Shown here piece by piece: positions 8,175 through 17,779 of a stretch of 38,515 nucleotides of DNA. The notes beneath the pieces were generated by a model. The model was given only the letters and a program-made list of their open reading frames with translations, made no database searches and was not told where the DNA came from. The translations under genes were made by a program, and so were the position numbers. The DNA lies in NCBI GenBank assembly GCA_900765975.1, contig CAAFTS010000144.1, positions 1 to 38,515 on the forward strand, read 5' to 3'. Origin of the DNA: Lachnospiraceae bacterium (GTDB taxonomy: Bacteria; Bacillota; Clostridia; Lachnospirales; Lachnospiraceae). Position 1 is the stretch's first letter; the number at the start of each line of letters is the position of its first letter.

Positions 8175-9383
8175 TTAAAGCCTTTGCAATAACAGATGTC
8201 TGATCAGCCGATATCCTTCTTCCTGCATAATCCCGCTATCCAAGCCTGTTCTTTCTGTATAAACAGATGCTCCCTGGAAGGACTGCGTACTATCATAAAG
8301 CATATACGGTACCGGATCCCCGGTATGTGTCCGCACACGGATCGGCGTCGGATGATCTGGAAGAACCAGCATCCGAAAATCCACATGTTCTGCTTCTAAT
8401 GTATCTTTCACCGGACCGATGATCAATTCATCAATCTTTTCAATCGCCTGAATCTTATCTTTAACACTTCCCTGATGTCCCATTTCATCCGGTGCTTCCA
8501 CATGAATATAGACAAAATCATAATTCTCTTTTATCAGAGCATCAATTGCCGCCTGTGCTTTTCCTGCGTAGTTCGTATGAAGTCCACCATTGGCGCCTTC
8601 TACTGTAATATTATGCATCTGCGCACCAACAGCAATTCCTTTCAATAAATCTACGGCAGAAATCATTGCCCCTTTTACATGATATTGTTCCTCAAAAGAA
8701 GTCAGGCAAGGTCTTGTTCCCGCACCCCAGAACCATGCAGAATTTGCCGGCTTTAAGCCTTTAGCTCTGCGTGCCTCATTGATTGGATGATGGTTCAAAA
8801 TCTCATAACTTTTTTCCATCATCTCACGAAGCACCTTATCTTCCGGAAGATATGCCCCAATCTGTCTGGTCAGTATATCATGCGGCGCTGTCAAATCTAA
8901 CACTGCTCCATGATCCCATATCAATAGATGTCTGTAACTGATTCCTGTATAAAAAGTATATCCTTCTTTTTCCAGCCCTTTCTTCAGGGCATCCACCAGC
9001 ACCCGCGCCTCCTCGGTACTGATTTCATCCGAACTATGATCCAGAATTCTTTTCTCTTCGTATGTTTTTTCCTCTTCTGACAGTGTCACAAGATTGCACC
9101 GGAAAGATACATCATCCGGTTTCATATCCACCCCTATGCTAAGTGCTTCCAATGGGGAACGTCCTGTATAATATTGTTTCGGATCATAGCCGATAACCGA
9201 CAAATTAGCAGTATCACTCCCCGGAGCCATTCCCTCCGGCACTGTTCGAACCATTCCAATCTCAGAACGTGGCGCCATCTGATCCAGATTAATCGTGCGT
9301 GCCCTCTCTAACGGTGTCTGGCCCTGAAGTTCTTCCAGTGGTTCATCAGCCATTCCGTCACACAACATAATGATATATTTCAT
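8175..9383 (-). CDS. ApgM-like phosphoglycerate mutase / proposed homoserine kinase
   Basis: This 402-residue protein is in the alkaline-phosphatase superfamily, archaeal-type cofactor-independent phosphoglycerate mutase group. It opens with MKYIIMLCDGMADEP (metal-binding Asp), has the catalytic-Ser region APGSDTANLSVIGYDP and metal ligands in HVEAPDEMGHQG and VLPDHPTP. Located between hom and lysC with no classical thrB nearby, it fits the subgroup described as proposed homoserine kinases (TIGR02535, from memory), which would make O-phosphohomoserine. Both roles are inference from family and context. Start ATG 9383 has GGGAGGG five bases upstream; it follows hom by 15 bases. Confidence 0.85.
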   Translation of the reverse strand: MKYIIMLCDGMADEPLEELQGQTPLERARTINLDQMAPRSEIGMVRTVPEGMAPGSDTANLSVIGYDPKQYYTGRSPLEALSIGVDMKPDDVSFRCNLVTLSEEEKTYEEKRILDHSSDEISTEEARVLVDALKKGLEKEGYTFYTGISYRHLLIWDHGAVLDLTAPHDILTRQIGAYLPEDKVLREMMEKSYEILNHHPINEARRAKGLKPANSAWFWGAGTRPCLTSFEEQYHVKGAMISAVDLLKGIAVGAQMHNITVEGANGGLHTNYAGKAQAAIDALIKENYDFVYIHVEAPDEMGHQGSVKDKIQAIEKIDELIIGPVKDTLEAEHVDFRMLVLPDHPTPIRVRTHTGDPVPYMLYDSTQSFQGASVYTERTGLDSGIMQEEGYRLIRHLLLQRL

Positions 9384-9398
9384 AATACCCTCCCGGCT

Positions 9399-10616
9399 CT
9401 ATCCTTCCATACGGATCATATGTATGATTCCTGGAAATTCTTTTGCAATTTCCTCATATTTTCCTTCTGTCATCTCTTCCGTCACAAAGCCAAATTCTCC
9501 GTCCAGACCTTCTGCCCGAACAATTTCAACAGGACCAAATCGACTGTCCAGATATGCCTTCATTGCATTTGCGTCACCTGAAATACGAACGAAATATTTC
9601 TTACTTGTATCTGAAATTGGGAGCAACTCTAACTTTTCACTCTTCCACATCGTCATAATATTTCGATGCAGATGCTTTGCCTCATCTACCACATCTGCTA
9701 CTACAGCACTTGCAGTCGGAAGTTTTCCTGCCCCACTTCCATAGAACATTGCGTCTCCAAGTACATTGCCATGTACAAAAATAGCATTAAAAACATCATT
9801 AACACTATACAGCGGATGATCGCTCTTCAGAAGATACGGTGCCACAATTGCATGTACATGATCCCCATGACGTTTGCTGGATGCCAACAACTTAATTGTC
9901 ATGCCCATTTCTTTTGCATACATCATATCCTGTTTTGTAATATTTGTAATTCCCTCTGTATAAATATCTTCAAAATCCACCTGTTGTCCGGAAATCAACG
10001 ATGATAAGATAGCGATTTTCCGACATGCATCATGTCCTTCCACATCAGCCTCCGGATTACGTTCTGCATACCCCTTTTCCTGCGCCTCTTTCAACACCTC
10101 ATCATATTCTGCGCCCTCATAAAACATCTTGGTCAGCATATAATTCGTTGTACCATTTAAAATTCCGGTAATTTCTTCAATTTCATCTGCTGTCATAGAA
10201 GAATTCAGCGGACGGATAATCGGGATTCCCCCACCTACACTTGCCTCAAACAGGAAATTAATATCCCGCTCATGCGCGATAGAAAGTAATTCTGCCCCAT
10301 GCTTTGCAACCAACGCCTTATTGGATGTTGCAACACTTTTTCCCGCCAGCAGACTCCGTTTCACAAATGTATAAGCCGGTTCAATTCCACCCATTACCTC
10401 TACCACGATCTGTACGTCCGGATCATTGACAATGGTATCAAAATCATGAACCAGTTTCTCCTGAATCGGATCTCCCGGGAAATCTCTCAAATCTAATACA
10501 TATTTGACATTTAATTCATCACCGATTCTTTGGTTGATACGTGCACCGTTTGTACGAATTACTTCTACTACACCAGAACCAACAGTGCCATATCCCAATA
10601 CTGCTATATTTACCAT
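9399..10616 (-). CDS. hom: Homoserine dehydrogenase
   Basis: Converts aspartate semialdehyde to homoserine with NAD(P)H, the entry to threonine and methionine. The 405-residue protein shows the N-terminal Rossmann motif LGYGTVGSGV at 7-16, SNKALVAKHG, the catalytic region FEASVGGGIPIIRPL, GILNGTTNYML, and EADVEGHDACRK. A C-terminal ACT domain (FVRISGDANAMKAYLDSRF onward, split as FVRISGDANAM) suggests threonine feedback. RBS GAGGAAG precedes ATG 10616; it lies 18 bases after prfB, so it is translated from the same message as prfB and the downstream ApgM-like gene and lysC. Confidence 0.97.
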   Translation of the reverse strand: MVNIAVLGYGTVGSGVVEVIRTNGARINQRIGDELNVKYVLDLRDFPGDPIQEKLVHDFDTIVNDPDVQIVVEVMGGIEPAYTFVKRSLLAGKSVATSNKALVAKHGAELLSIAHERDINFLFEASVGGGIPIIRPLNSSMTADEIEEITGILNGTTNYMLTKMFYEGAEYDEVLKEAQEKGYAERNPEADVEGHDACRKIAILSSLISGQQVDFEDIYTEGITNITKQDMMYAKEMGMTIKLLASSKRHGDHVHAIVAPYLLKSDHPLYSVNDVFNAIFVHGNVLGDAMFYGSGAGKLPTASAVVADVVDEAKHLHRNIMTMWKSEKLELLPISDTSKKYFVRISGDANAMKAYLDSRFGPVEIVRAEGLDGEFGFVTEEMTEGKYEEIAKEFPGIIHMIRMEG

Positions 10617-10634
10617 ATATTTCTTCCTCTTTTA

Positions 10635-11730
10635 CTATCTACTTAAATATGCATTGATAAACGGATCGATATTTCCATCCATAACAGCTCCAACATTGCT
10701 AATTTCTGTATTAGTACGGTGATCCTTCACCAATGTATACGGCTGCATGACATAAGAACGAATCTGACTTCCAAATCCAATCTCTTTGATTTCACCACGA
10801 ATATCTGATACTTTTTCGGCCTGCTCCTGCTGTTTTAGCAAATACAGCTTTGCTTTAAGCATCTGCATTGCCTTATCCTTGTTCATATGCTGAGAACGTT
10901 CATTTTGACATTGTACAACAATTCCTGTAGGAAGATGCGTAATTCGAATCGCAGAAGAGGTCTTATTTATATGCTGACCGCCGGCTCCACTTGCCCGATA
11001 CGTATCAATCCGCAGATCATCCTCATTGATATCTATTTCAATATCATCTTCAATATCCGGAATCACATCACAGGAAACGAAAGATGTCTGTCTCTTTCCT
11101 GCGGCATTAAATGGTGAAATACGCACAAGGCGATGCACGCCCTTCTCAGAACGAAGATAGCCGTAAGCATTTTCCCCCTGCACTTCAAACGTAACTCCTT
11201 TGATTCCTGCAACGTCTCCTTCAAGATAATCCAGCACTTCTACTGTATACCCCTTTTTTTCAGCCCAACGAGTATACATCCGGTACAACATCCCAGCCCA
11301 GTCGCAAGATTCCGTACCACCCGCGCCTGCATGCAGACTGACAATTGCATTATTTTTATCATATTCTCCGGTCAGAAGAGTCTGAATTCTCAGTTCTTCA
11401 AATTCAGACCGGAAACGTTCCAGATCCTCTTGGATTTCAGAAATCGTATCTTCATCCGGATCTTCTTCACTCATTTCAATCAATAGCCCCATATCTTCAT
11501 AATCCGCATACATCTGTTCAATCTGTTTCACAGAATCCTGAAGACTTCTCAATAATTTCATTGTATGCTGGGATTCTTCCGGTTTATCCCAGAATCCCGG
11601 TTCTTCTATTCTCCGCTCTAACTCTTCAATCTGCTCTTTTTTTGCAGCTAAGTTAAAGTGAATCCCTCAAATCTTTCAGTGGTTCTTCATATGCTGTTAA
11701 ATTTTGTTTCAATTCATCTAATAAAACCAC
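10635..11730 (-). CDS. prfB: Peptide chain release factor 2 (programmed +1 frameshift)
   Basis: RF2 ends translation at UGA and UAA. Translation starts at GTG 11730 with AGAGGTG upstream, gives 25 codons ending ...LRDSL, meets TAA at 11653-11655, and resumes in the +1 frame at AAC (11652-11654) through to 10635, for 364 residues. The second part has the SPF anticodon tripeptide (RISPFNAAGK) and the GGQ peptidyl-hydrolysis motif (GAGGQHINKTSS), so it is RF2, not RF1. The shift codon CTT and an SD-like GAGGG just upstream match the known RF2 autoregulatory site. The stop is UAA rather than the usual UGA. It lies 44 bases after secA and 18 before hom. Confidence 0.95.
11652..11670 (-). promoter_or_regulatory. 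RF2 recoding site, CTT TAA C with upstream SD-like GAGGG
   Basis: On the minus strand GAGGGATTCACTTTAAC contains the slip codon CTT at 11656-11658 and in-frame TAA at 11653-11655. The SD-like stretch ends four bases before CTT, close to the three-base spacing known from Escherichia coli. Skipping one base puts the ribosome in the long RF2 frame. Confidence 0.85.
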
Positions 11731-11774
11731 CTTAATCACCTCTTTCTTTTATTCAAATTCACCGCTATAGCCTC

Positions 11775-14348
11775 TTATGCCTTTCGACCACAGCACTGTT
11801 TATATTTCTTTCCACTTCCACATGGACATGGATCATTCGGATATACTTTCTTTTCCTCTCGTTTCTTCGGTGCCCGAACTGCGGTATCATCTTTGTTTGT
11901 GCCTGTCACCTTAGCAACCTGCTCACGCTCTACCTTCTGCTCCACACGAATATGGAATAATGTCCGAATTGTCATTTCTGCAATTGCATTGGTCATATCG
12001 CCGAACATATCATATCCCATCATCTTATACTCAACAAGCGGATTTCTCTGGCCATAAGCCTGAAGACCAATTCCCTGACGGAGCTGATCCATATCATCAA
12101 TATGATCCATCCATTTTGCATCGATCACTTTCAGAAGAACTACACGCTCCATCTCACGAATATGCTCTGGTTCCGGGAACTCTGCTTCTTTTTCTTCGTA
12201 GGCCTTTACCGCGCGCTCTTTTAAAAGATGTTTCAGTTCTTTCTGCTGCATACTCTCCGCCTCTTTTGTATCCGGCAGCTGCAGCTGAGGAATTACTTCT
12301 TTTAAAGTTCTATCTAATCCTGCCAAATCCCAGTCTTCCGGTCCAGTTTCAACAGATACAAACCGATCCACTGTGTTTTCCACATATTCTGTAATCATGT
12401 TGTATACTGTATCCCGCATGCTTTCTCCATCCAGAACACGGCGACGTTCTCCGTAAATAATCTCACGCTGCTCATTCATTACCTGATCATATTCCAGCAA
12501 ATTCTTACGGATACCGAAGTTATTGCTCTCAATCTTCTTCTGCGCCTTTTCAATTGCACTGGAAAGCATCTTGTGTTCAATCTGCTCACCATCTTCTACA
12601 CCTAATGTATTAAATACTGTCATCAAACGCTCGGATCCGAACAAGCGGAGCAAATCATCTTCCAGAGACAAATAAAAACGAGATTCACCCGGATCTCCCT
12701 GTCGTCCTGAACGACCTCGCAGCTGATTATCAATACGTCTAGACTCATGACGCTCTGTTCCGATAATCTTTAATCCACCTGCTGCCTTTGCCTCATCATC
12801 CAGCTTAATATCTGTACCACGACCTGCCATGTTTGTTGCGATTGTTACTGCTCCATGAACACCTGCATCAGCAACAATCTCTGCTTCCATTTCATGATAT
12901 TTCGCATTCAAAACATTGTGCTGTATGCCACGTTTTTTCAACATCTTACTGAGCAACTCGGATACCTCAATGGTAATCGTACCTACCAGTACCGGCTGTC
13001 CCGTTGCATGTGCTTCTTCCACAGCATCCACTACTGCTCTGTATTTTTCTTCCTTTGTCTTATAAACGACATCATCCTGATCCACTCTCTGAACCGGCTT
13101 ATTCGTTGGAATTTCAACAACATCCATTCCATAAATATCCCGGAACTCTTTTTCCTCTGTCAAAGCGGTACCTGTCATACCACTCTTTTTATCGAATTTA
13201 TTAAAGAGATTCTGGAATGTAATAGTTGCCAGAGTCTTACTTTCTCTCCGAACCTTTACATGTTCTTTTGCCTCAATTGCCTGATGAAGTCCATCAGAAT
13301 ACCGGCGTCCCGGCATGATTCGTCCGGTAAATTCATCTACGATTACAACCTCACCTTCCGGAGTCACCACGTAATCCTGATCCTTAAACATTAAATTATG
13401 AGCTCGCAGAGCCAGCGTGATATTATGCTGAATCTCCAAATTCTCAGGATCTGCCAGATTTTCCAGATGGAAAAACTTCTCAACCTTCTTCACGCCCTCT
13501 TCTGTCAGGTTTACATTTTTCTCTTTCTCATTGACAATATAATCTCCGGTCTCCTCTATATCCTCTCCCATCAGAGCATTCATTTTTGTAAATTCACCAC
13601 TGGCCTCTCCGCGTTCCATCTGACGTGCCAGAATATCACATGCCTCATATAATTTTGTAGACTTGCTGCTCTGACCGGAAATAATAAGCGGTGTTCTTGC
13701 CTCATCGATCAAAACAGAATCCACCTCATCGATGATAGCAAAATGAAGACCGCGCTGTACAAGCTGTTCCTTGTAGATTACCATATTATCTCTCAGGTAA
13801 TCAAAGCCCAATTCATTGTTTGTCACATAAGTAATATCACAATTATATGCAGCACGACGTTCTTCATTATCCATGCTGTTTAATACAACACCTACTGTCA
13901 GCCCCAGAAATTCATGTACCTTACCCATCCACTCTGCATCACGTTTTGCCAAATAATCATTGACTGTAACGATATGCACGCCTTTTCCTTCCAAAGCATT
14001 CAAATATGCTGGCAGTGTAGATACAAGAGTCTTTCCTTCACCGGTACGCATTTCAGCGATTCTTCCCTGGTGTAGGATAATTCCTCCAATCAACTGTACA
14101 CGATAGTGACGCATTCCAAGGCTCCGATATGCAGCCTCCCGTACAACAGCATAAGCCTCCGGCAAAATATCATCCAGAGTCTCACCTTCTGCCAGACGAT
14201 TTTTAAACTCTCTGGTCTTTTCCTTCAATTCAGCATCAGACAATGCTTTCATCTCCGACTCCATTGCCTCAATCCTATCCACAATCGGATAGATACGCTT
14301 TAATTCATTTTCACTATGCGTACCGAATATTTTCTCCATCAAACCCAT
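11775..14348 (-). CDS. secA: SecA, preprotein translocase ATPase
   Basis: SecA drives export of unfolded preproteins through SecYEG at the cytoplasmic membrane. The 857-residue protein has the DEAD-like motor with MRTGEGKT (GEGKT at 103-107), [26 protein letters not shown] and the [12 protein letters not shown] motif VI, and a C-terminal SEC-C zinc motif [13 protein letters not shown] for SecB or ribosome contact. I choose ATG 14348 ([12 protein letters not shown]) by family match; a TTG three codons earlier sits closer to the AAGGAG SD and is the alternative. prfB follows after 44 bases. Confidence 0.97.
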   Translation of the reverse strand: MGLMEKIFGTHSENELKRIYPIVDRIEAMESEMKALSDAELKEKTREFKNRLAEGETLDDILPEAYAVVREAAYRSLGMRHYRVQLIGGIILHQGRIAEMRTGEGKTLVSTLPAYLNALEGKGVHIVTVNDYLAKRDAEWMGKVHEFLGLTVGVVLNSMDNEERRAAYNCDITYVTNNELGFDYLRDNMVIYKEQLVQRGLHFAIIDEVDSVLIDEARTPLIISGQSSKSTKLYEACDILARQMERGEASGEFTKMNALMGEDIEETGDYIVNEKEKNVNLTEEGVKKVEKFFHLENLADPENLEIQHNITLALRAHNLMFKDQDYVVTPEGEVVIVDEFTGRIMPGRRYSDGLHQAIEAKEHVKVRRESKTLATITFQNLFNKFDKKSGMTGTALTEEKEFRDIYGMDVVEIPTNKPVQRVDQDDVVYKTKEEKYRAVVDAVEEAHATGQPVLVGTITIEVSELLSKMLKKRGIQHNVLNAKYHEMEAEIVADAGVHGAVTIATNMAGRGTDIKLDDEAKAAGGLKIIGTERHESRRIDNQLRGRSGRQGDPGESRFYLSLEDDLLRLFGSERLMTVFNTLGVEDGEQIEHKMLSSAIEKAQKKIESNNFGIRKNLLEYDQVMNEQREIIYGERRRVLDGESMRDTVYNMITEYVENTVDRFVSVETGPEDWDLAGLDRTLKEVIPQLQLPDTKEAESMQQKELKHLLKERAVKAYEEKEAEFPEPEHIREMERVVLLKVIDAKWMDHIDDMDQLRQGIGLQAYGQRNPLVEYKMMGYDMFGDMTNAIAEMTIRTLFHIRVEQKVEREQVAKVTGTNKDDTAVRAPKKREEKKVYPNDPCPCGSGKKYKQCCGRKA

Positions 14349-14456
14349 AACCTGCAATTAACTCCTTGTCTCTTTACTATTTCTTTTCTGTTTCAGAATG
14401 TTTTTTGCACACTTTAAATTTCATTTTAGCACCATATGATGTCAAATTCAACCAAT

Positions 14457-15248
14457 TCATATCTTATTCATAAAACCTTTACAGTTTCGTTTCATCTCTT
14501 CGTAGGGAAGTTCCCCACCAAACAAATCCAAAGCACTTCCAATCGTGAAATCCAACTTTCCCCGGCTAATCTTTTGAAACCGTTGCAGTTCACTCATCGT
14601 ACCAATTCCACCGGCATAAGTAATCGGAATCTTAGCCCAGTCACTCAAAACAGTAACCACCCCTTCTTCCATACCGGCAGCCTTCCCTTCCACATCAACT
14701 CCATGTACCAGATATTCACTACAATATCCTGCCAATTCATCCAGAATCTCTGCATCCAGTTTCACCTCAGTAAAATTTTGCCAACGATCTGTTACAATAT
14801 AATATGCGCCTTCCCTTTTCCGACAGCTGACATCCAGTACAATATGCTCTTTTCCCACTGCTGATTTTAATTTCTGCAGATTCTCCCGGTTCATTCTTCC
14901 ATTTTGAAACACATAAGAAGTAACAATCACATGACTAGCTCCCGCATCCAGATACTCCGCCGCATTCTCGGCAGTAATCCCTCCACCGATCTGAAGGCCT
15001 CCCGGATAAGCTGCCAGCGCTCCCAAAGCCTGCCGTTTTGTCTCCTCATAATAGTTAGAAGTAATCGGATTCAACAAAATAATATGTCCGCCTTGTAAGC
15101 CATCTTTTTTATACAGTTCTGCATACCACGCTGCATCCTGCTCGGACTCAAAATTACAATCTGCCAAATCTCCACGATCCGTCAAACTGCCGCCCACAAT
15201 CTGTTTCACTTTTCCATTGTGAATATCTATGCATGGTCTGAATCTCAT
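14457..15248 (-). CDS. hisA: HisA, ProFAR isomerase, eukaryotic-type
   Basis: HisA isomerises the ProFAR intermediate to PRFAR in histidine synthesis, with a TIM-barrel fold. This 263-residue protein matches the fungal/plant HIS6 form rather than ordinary bacterial HisA: it opens FRPCIDIHNGKVKQIVGGSL, then has YAELYKKDGLQGGHIILL, LQIGGGI, HVIVTSYVFQNG, IVLDVSCRK, VHGVDVEG, TYAGGIGTM and LDFTIGSALDLFGG. The barrel phosphate-binding GGGI and GSALD loops and catalytic Asp in CIDIH are present. RBS GAGGCGGGAAAG precedes ATG 15248. It stands alone, with no other his gene nearby, 108 bases upstream of secA. Confidence 0.92.
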   Translation of the reverse strand: MRFRPCIDIHNGKVKQIVGGSLTDRGDLADCNFESEQDAAWYAELYKKDGLQGGHIILLNPITSNYYEETKRQALGALAAYPGGLQIGGGITAENAAEYLDAGASHVIVTSYVFQNGRMNRENLQKLKSAVGKEHIVLDVSCRKREGAYYIVTDRWQNFTEVKLDAEILDELAGYCSEYLVHGVDVEGKAAGMEEGVVTVLSDWAKIPITYAGGIGTMSELQRFQKISRGKLDFTIGSALDLFGGELPYEEMKRNCKGFMNKI

Positions 15249-15325
15249 CTTTCCCGCCTCATTTCAAATTCTTTTTCCGCTGTTATTTTATTTTGACATT
15301 TTATCATATAAATTCCAAAAACAAA

Positions 15326-15366
15326 AGAAAAAAAGAATCGGAGAACATCATTTCATTCTCCGATTC
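15326..15366 (-). terminator. Terminator after the Asp/Thr-rich lipoprotein gene
   Basis: A perfect 11-bp stem (GAATCGGAGAA / TTCTCCGATTC), ten-base loop and seven T on the minus strand, nine bases after the lipoprotein stop. It separates that gene from hisA. Confidence 0.9.
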
Positions 15367-15374
15367 CTGCGGTT

Positions 15375-15686
15375 CTATCGGGTCTGCTCAGAACGAACAT
15401 CGGCACGAGCATCTCCATCTGTAAGATCATCCGTCACGTCATTAATCCCATCTGTTACATCATGAACTGCATCATCCATCACACCATCGCCTTTATCTGT
15501 TGCATTTGTTTTATCTTTCGTATCTGTTTTTTTATCTGTCGTATCTGCCTTGTCGGTCGTGTCTGTTGTATTCGTGGTTCCACTATCTGCTCCATCAACA
15601 GAATTATCGCGATTTCCACATCCGGTCATACACCCTAATGTAAGAACACATAAAAATAAAACAACCCACTTTTTCATATTTTTCAT
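15375..15686 (-). CDS. Small Asp/Thr-rich lipoprotein, function unknown
   Basis: This 103-residue protein begins MKNMKKWVVLFLCVLTLGC and has a lipobox-like MTGC, so it is probably a lipid-anchored surface protein after signal peptidase II cleavage. The mature part is low complexity: repeats of TTDK/TDTKDK, then an acidic DxVTDGINDVTDDLTDG stretch. The acidic tail resembles small lipoproteins common in Lachnospiraceae; no enzymatic domain is visible. Start ATG 15686 is chosen because the signal peptide begins there and AAGGGAG is upstream; an in-frame TTG seven codons earlier overlaps that SD. Flanked by dapB-fbp and its own terminator. Confidence 0.75.
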   Translation of the reverse strand: MKNMKKWVVLFLCVLTLGCMTGCGNRDNSVDGADSGTTNTTDTTDKADTTDKKTDTKDKTNATDKGDGVMDDAVHDVTDGINDVTDDLTDGDARADVRSEQTR

Positions 15687-15759
15687 TTTTTCATTACTCC
15701 CTTTCAAATATTTTTTCTAGGAGTAATATCTGCAATTTACCGGCAAATATACATTAATT

Positions 15760-17733
15760 TTAAAAAATATATTTTATAGCATTATATTTTTCTTTAATTT
15801 CACCACTTCGATATGCCTTCAAAAGTTTTTCCAAATCTGCAATCTGTTCCCGGATTTCCTGTCCCGCATCCGTATCTCCCACCAAACGTCGGTCAAATAC
15901 GCGTTTGATTACCGTTGTTTCTGAATGAATGTCACTTCCCTTTTCAATCGCCGCCTCCGTAGATTCGAACGGTTCATGCGCAACTAGCCTGAGCCCATAA
16001 GAATTATATACGAGCGTATATCCTGCGATTCCAGTTTCTTTCTGATATGCCTTAGAAAAACCACCGTCGATTACCAGCACTTTTCCATTACATTTTACCG
16101 GACTCTCTCCATTTTTACGTTTTACCGGAACATGTCCGTTTACAATATATGCATCGTCTGGAGATAATCCGAATTCTTCAAAAATCCGATTTATCACTTC
16201 TTCTTTTTCAAGCAATTCATAATACGGATTTTTATTTTCTACATGCGTTTCCTTTTCCGCCAGAAAGTAGCGTTCAAACGTTGCCATCTTATCTTTTCCA
16301 AACAATGGAGAATTGGAGCTCAGCCAGATATACCACATAATATCTTTTCCGTTCTCTCGTTCCCCCGGTTCAATTGCAAAAAAACCCTTTCTCACATACC
16401 GATCCAACGCATCATACAAAGACCTGCCTTTATAACGTTTTCCAAACAGTTCTATTTCCTTCAGACTGCCATCCTCATTCAACGGCACACAGCCATGATA
16501 CAAGAGATTGCCGTTATGTACTTTATAAAGTCCCCCTTTTGACAGCAACAGACGCATATGTTCCTGTAATTTTTCACATCCTAGAAACGCCCGTTCCAGA
16601 CGATCCATAATATCCTGCTCTTCATTCGTCAATTCATACGGATGTTCCGGATCAATCGTCGGAAAATGAGTATCCAAAAGCCGGTACTCTTTCCCATTCA
16701 GTTCAATCGTTCCTGCCTTGTAATCAATCCGATGCAACAACGCCCGGTCTTCCAGCCCAAACCCTTTCTGCCTCTGAATGGTCTGACCTTCCAGCTTAAA
16801 TTGAATGATTGAAATTGCTTTGTGCATCCGCATGTTCATTTCCACTTCAGAAGTATTTTCCGGTGTAATTCCTTTTAATTCGAAACACTTGCATGGATCC
16901 TTTTTATATACCCGCAATGCAAATGTAGCAAGCGGCAGCAAATTTATTCCATAACCATCTTCCAAAATATCCAAATTATCATATCTTGCACAAATACGGA
17001 TGACATTTGCAATACAAGTCTGCTGCCCCGCTGCCGCTCCCATCCAGAGCACATCGTGGTTTCCCCATTGAATATCCAGTGAATGATATTTCAAGAGCTT
17101 ATCCATAATAATATGGGGTCCGGGACCTCGATCATAAATGTCTCCTACAATATGCAGATGATCCACAACCAGGCGCTGAATCAGCTCTGAAAGTGCCGCA
17201 ATAAACTCTTCCGCTCGATTGATCCGGATGATCGTCGAAATAATTTCATTATAATAAGATTCCTTATCCGTTAGTTCTGCCTTTTCTGTAATCAGTTCTT
17301 CAATGACATAGGCAAAATCCTTAGGCAGAGCCTTCCGCACCTTGGAACGGGTGTACTTACTTGCAACACGCTTGCTTACCTCTACCAGACGATACAGATG
17401 AATAGAATACCAGTCATCCATGTTTGACTCCTGCTTTTTCACCTGCGCCATCTTTTCTTTTGGATAATAAATCAGCGTTGCCAAATCTTTTTTGTCCTGC
17501 TTTGTCAAAGTATTGCCAAACACCTCTTCAATTTTACGTCTTACTGACCCAGAACCATTTTTCAGCACATGTGAAAACGCCTCATACTCCCCATGAACAT
17601 CTGTAATAAAATGCTCAGTTCCCTTCGGCAGATTTAAAATCGCCTGCAGATTAATAATCTCCGTAGATGCTGCTGCAATTGTAGGATACAGATCAGACAT
17701 CCGCTCCAGATATCTTTGTTCCTCTGTTTTCAT
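15760..17733 (-). CDS. fbp: Fructose-1,6-bisphosphatase, class III
   Basis: Hydrolyses fructose-1,6-bisphosphate to fructose-6-phosphate in gluconeogenesis. The 657-residue protein is the Firmicutes class III type, a calcineurin-like metallophosphatase. The visible motifs are EIINLQAILNLPKGTEHF, TDVHGEYEAF (DxH), GDIYDRGPGP (GDxxDR), WGNHDVLWMG (GNHD) and the C-terminal VNGHVPVK. Two ATGs two codons apart (17739 and 17733) are possible; the second is eight bases after GCGGGG. It follows dapB by about 40 bases and is likely in the same transcript. Carbon-source control is expected, but I see no cre site. Confidence 0.96.
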   Translation of the reverse strand: MKTEEQRYLERMSDLYPTIAAASTEIINLQAILNLPKGTEHFITDVHGEYEAFSHVLKNGSGSVRRKIEEVFGNTLTKQDKKDLATLIYYPKEKMAQVKKQESNMDDWYSIHLYRLVEVSKRVASKYTRSKVRKALPKDFAYVIEELITEKAELTDKESYYNEIISTIIRINRAEEFIAALSELIQRLVVDHLHIVGDIYDRGPGPHIIMDKLLKYHSLDIQWGNHDVLWMGAAAGQQTCIANVIRICARYDNLDILEDGYGINLLPLATFALRVYKKDPCKCFELKGITPENTSEVEMNMRMHKAISIIQFKLEGQTIQRQKGFGLEDRALLHRIDYKAGTIELNGKEYRLLDTHFPTIDPEHPYELTNEEQDIMDRLERAFLGCEKLQEHMRLLLSKGGLYKVHNGNLLYHGCVPLNEDGSLKEIELFGKRYKGRSLYDALDRYVRKGFFAIEPGERENGKDIMWYIWLSSNSPLFGKDKMATFERYFLAEKETHVENKNPYYELLEKEEVINRIFEEFGLSPDDAYIVNGHVPVKRKNGESPVKCNGKVLVIDGGFSKAYQKETGIAGYTLVYNSYGLRLVAHEPFESTEAAIEKGSDIHSETTVIKRVFDRRLVGDTDAGQEIREQIADLEKLLKAYRSGEIKEKYNAIKYIF

Positions 17734-17779
17734 TCCCATTTCCCCGCTTATCCTTCCGTTTTTATCAACAACTCACTAT

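Noticed and set aside
14440..14445. Perfect TTGACA on the minus strand upstream of secA
   Set aside because: No acceptable -10 hexamer at 16-18 bases; I did not call a secA promoter.
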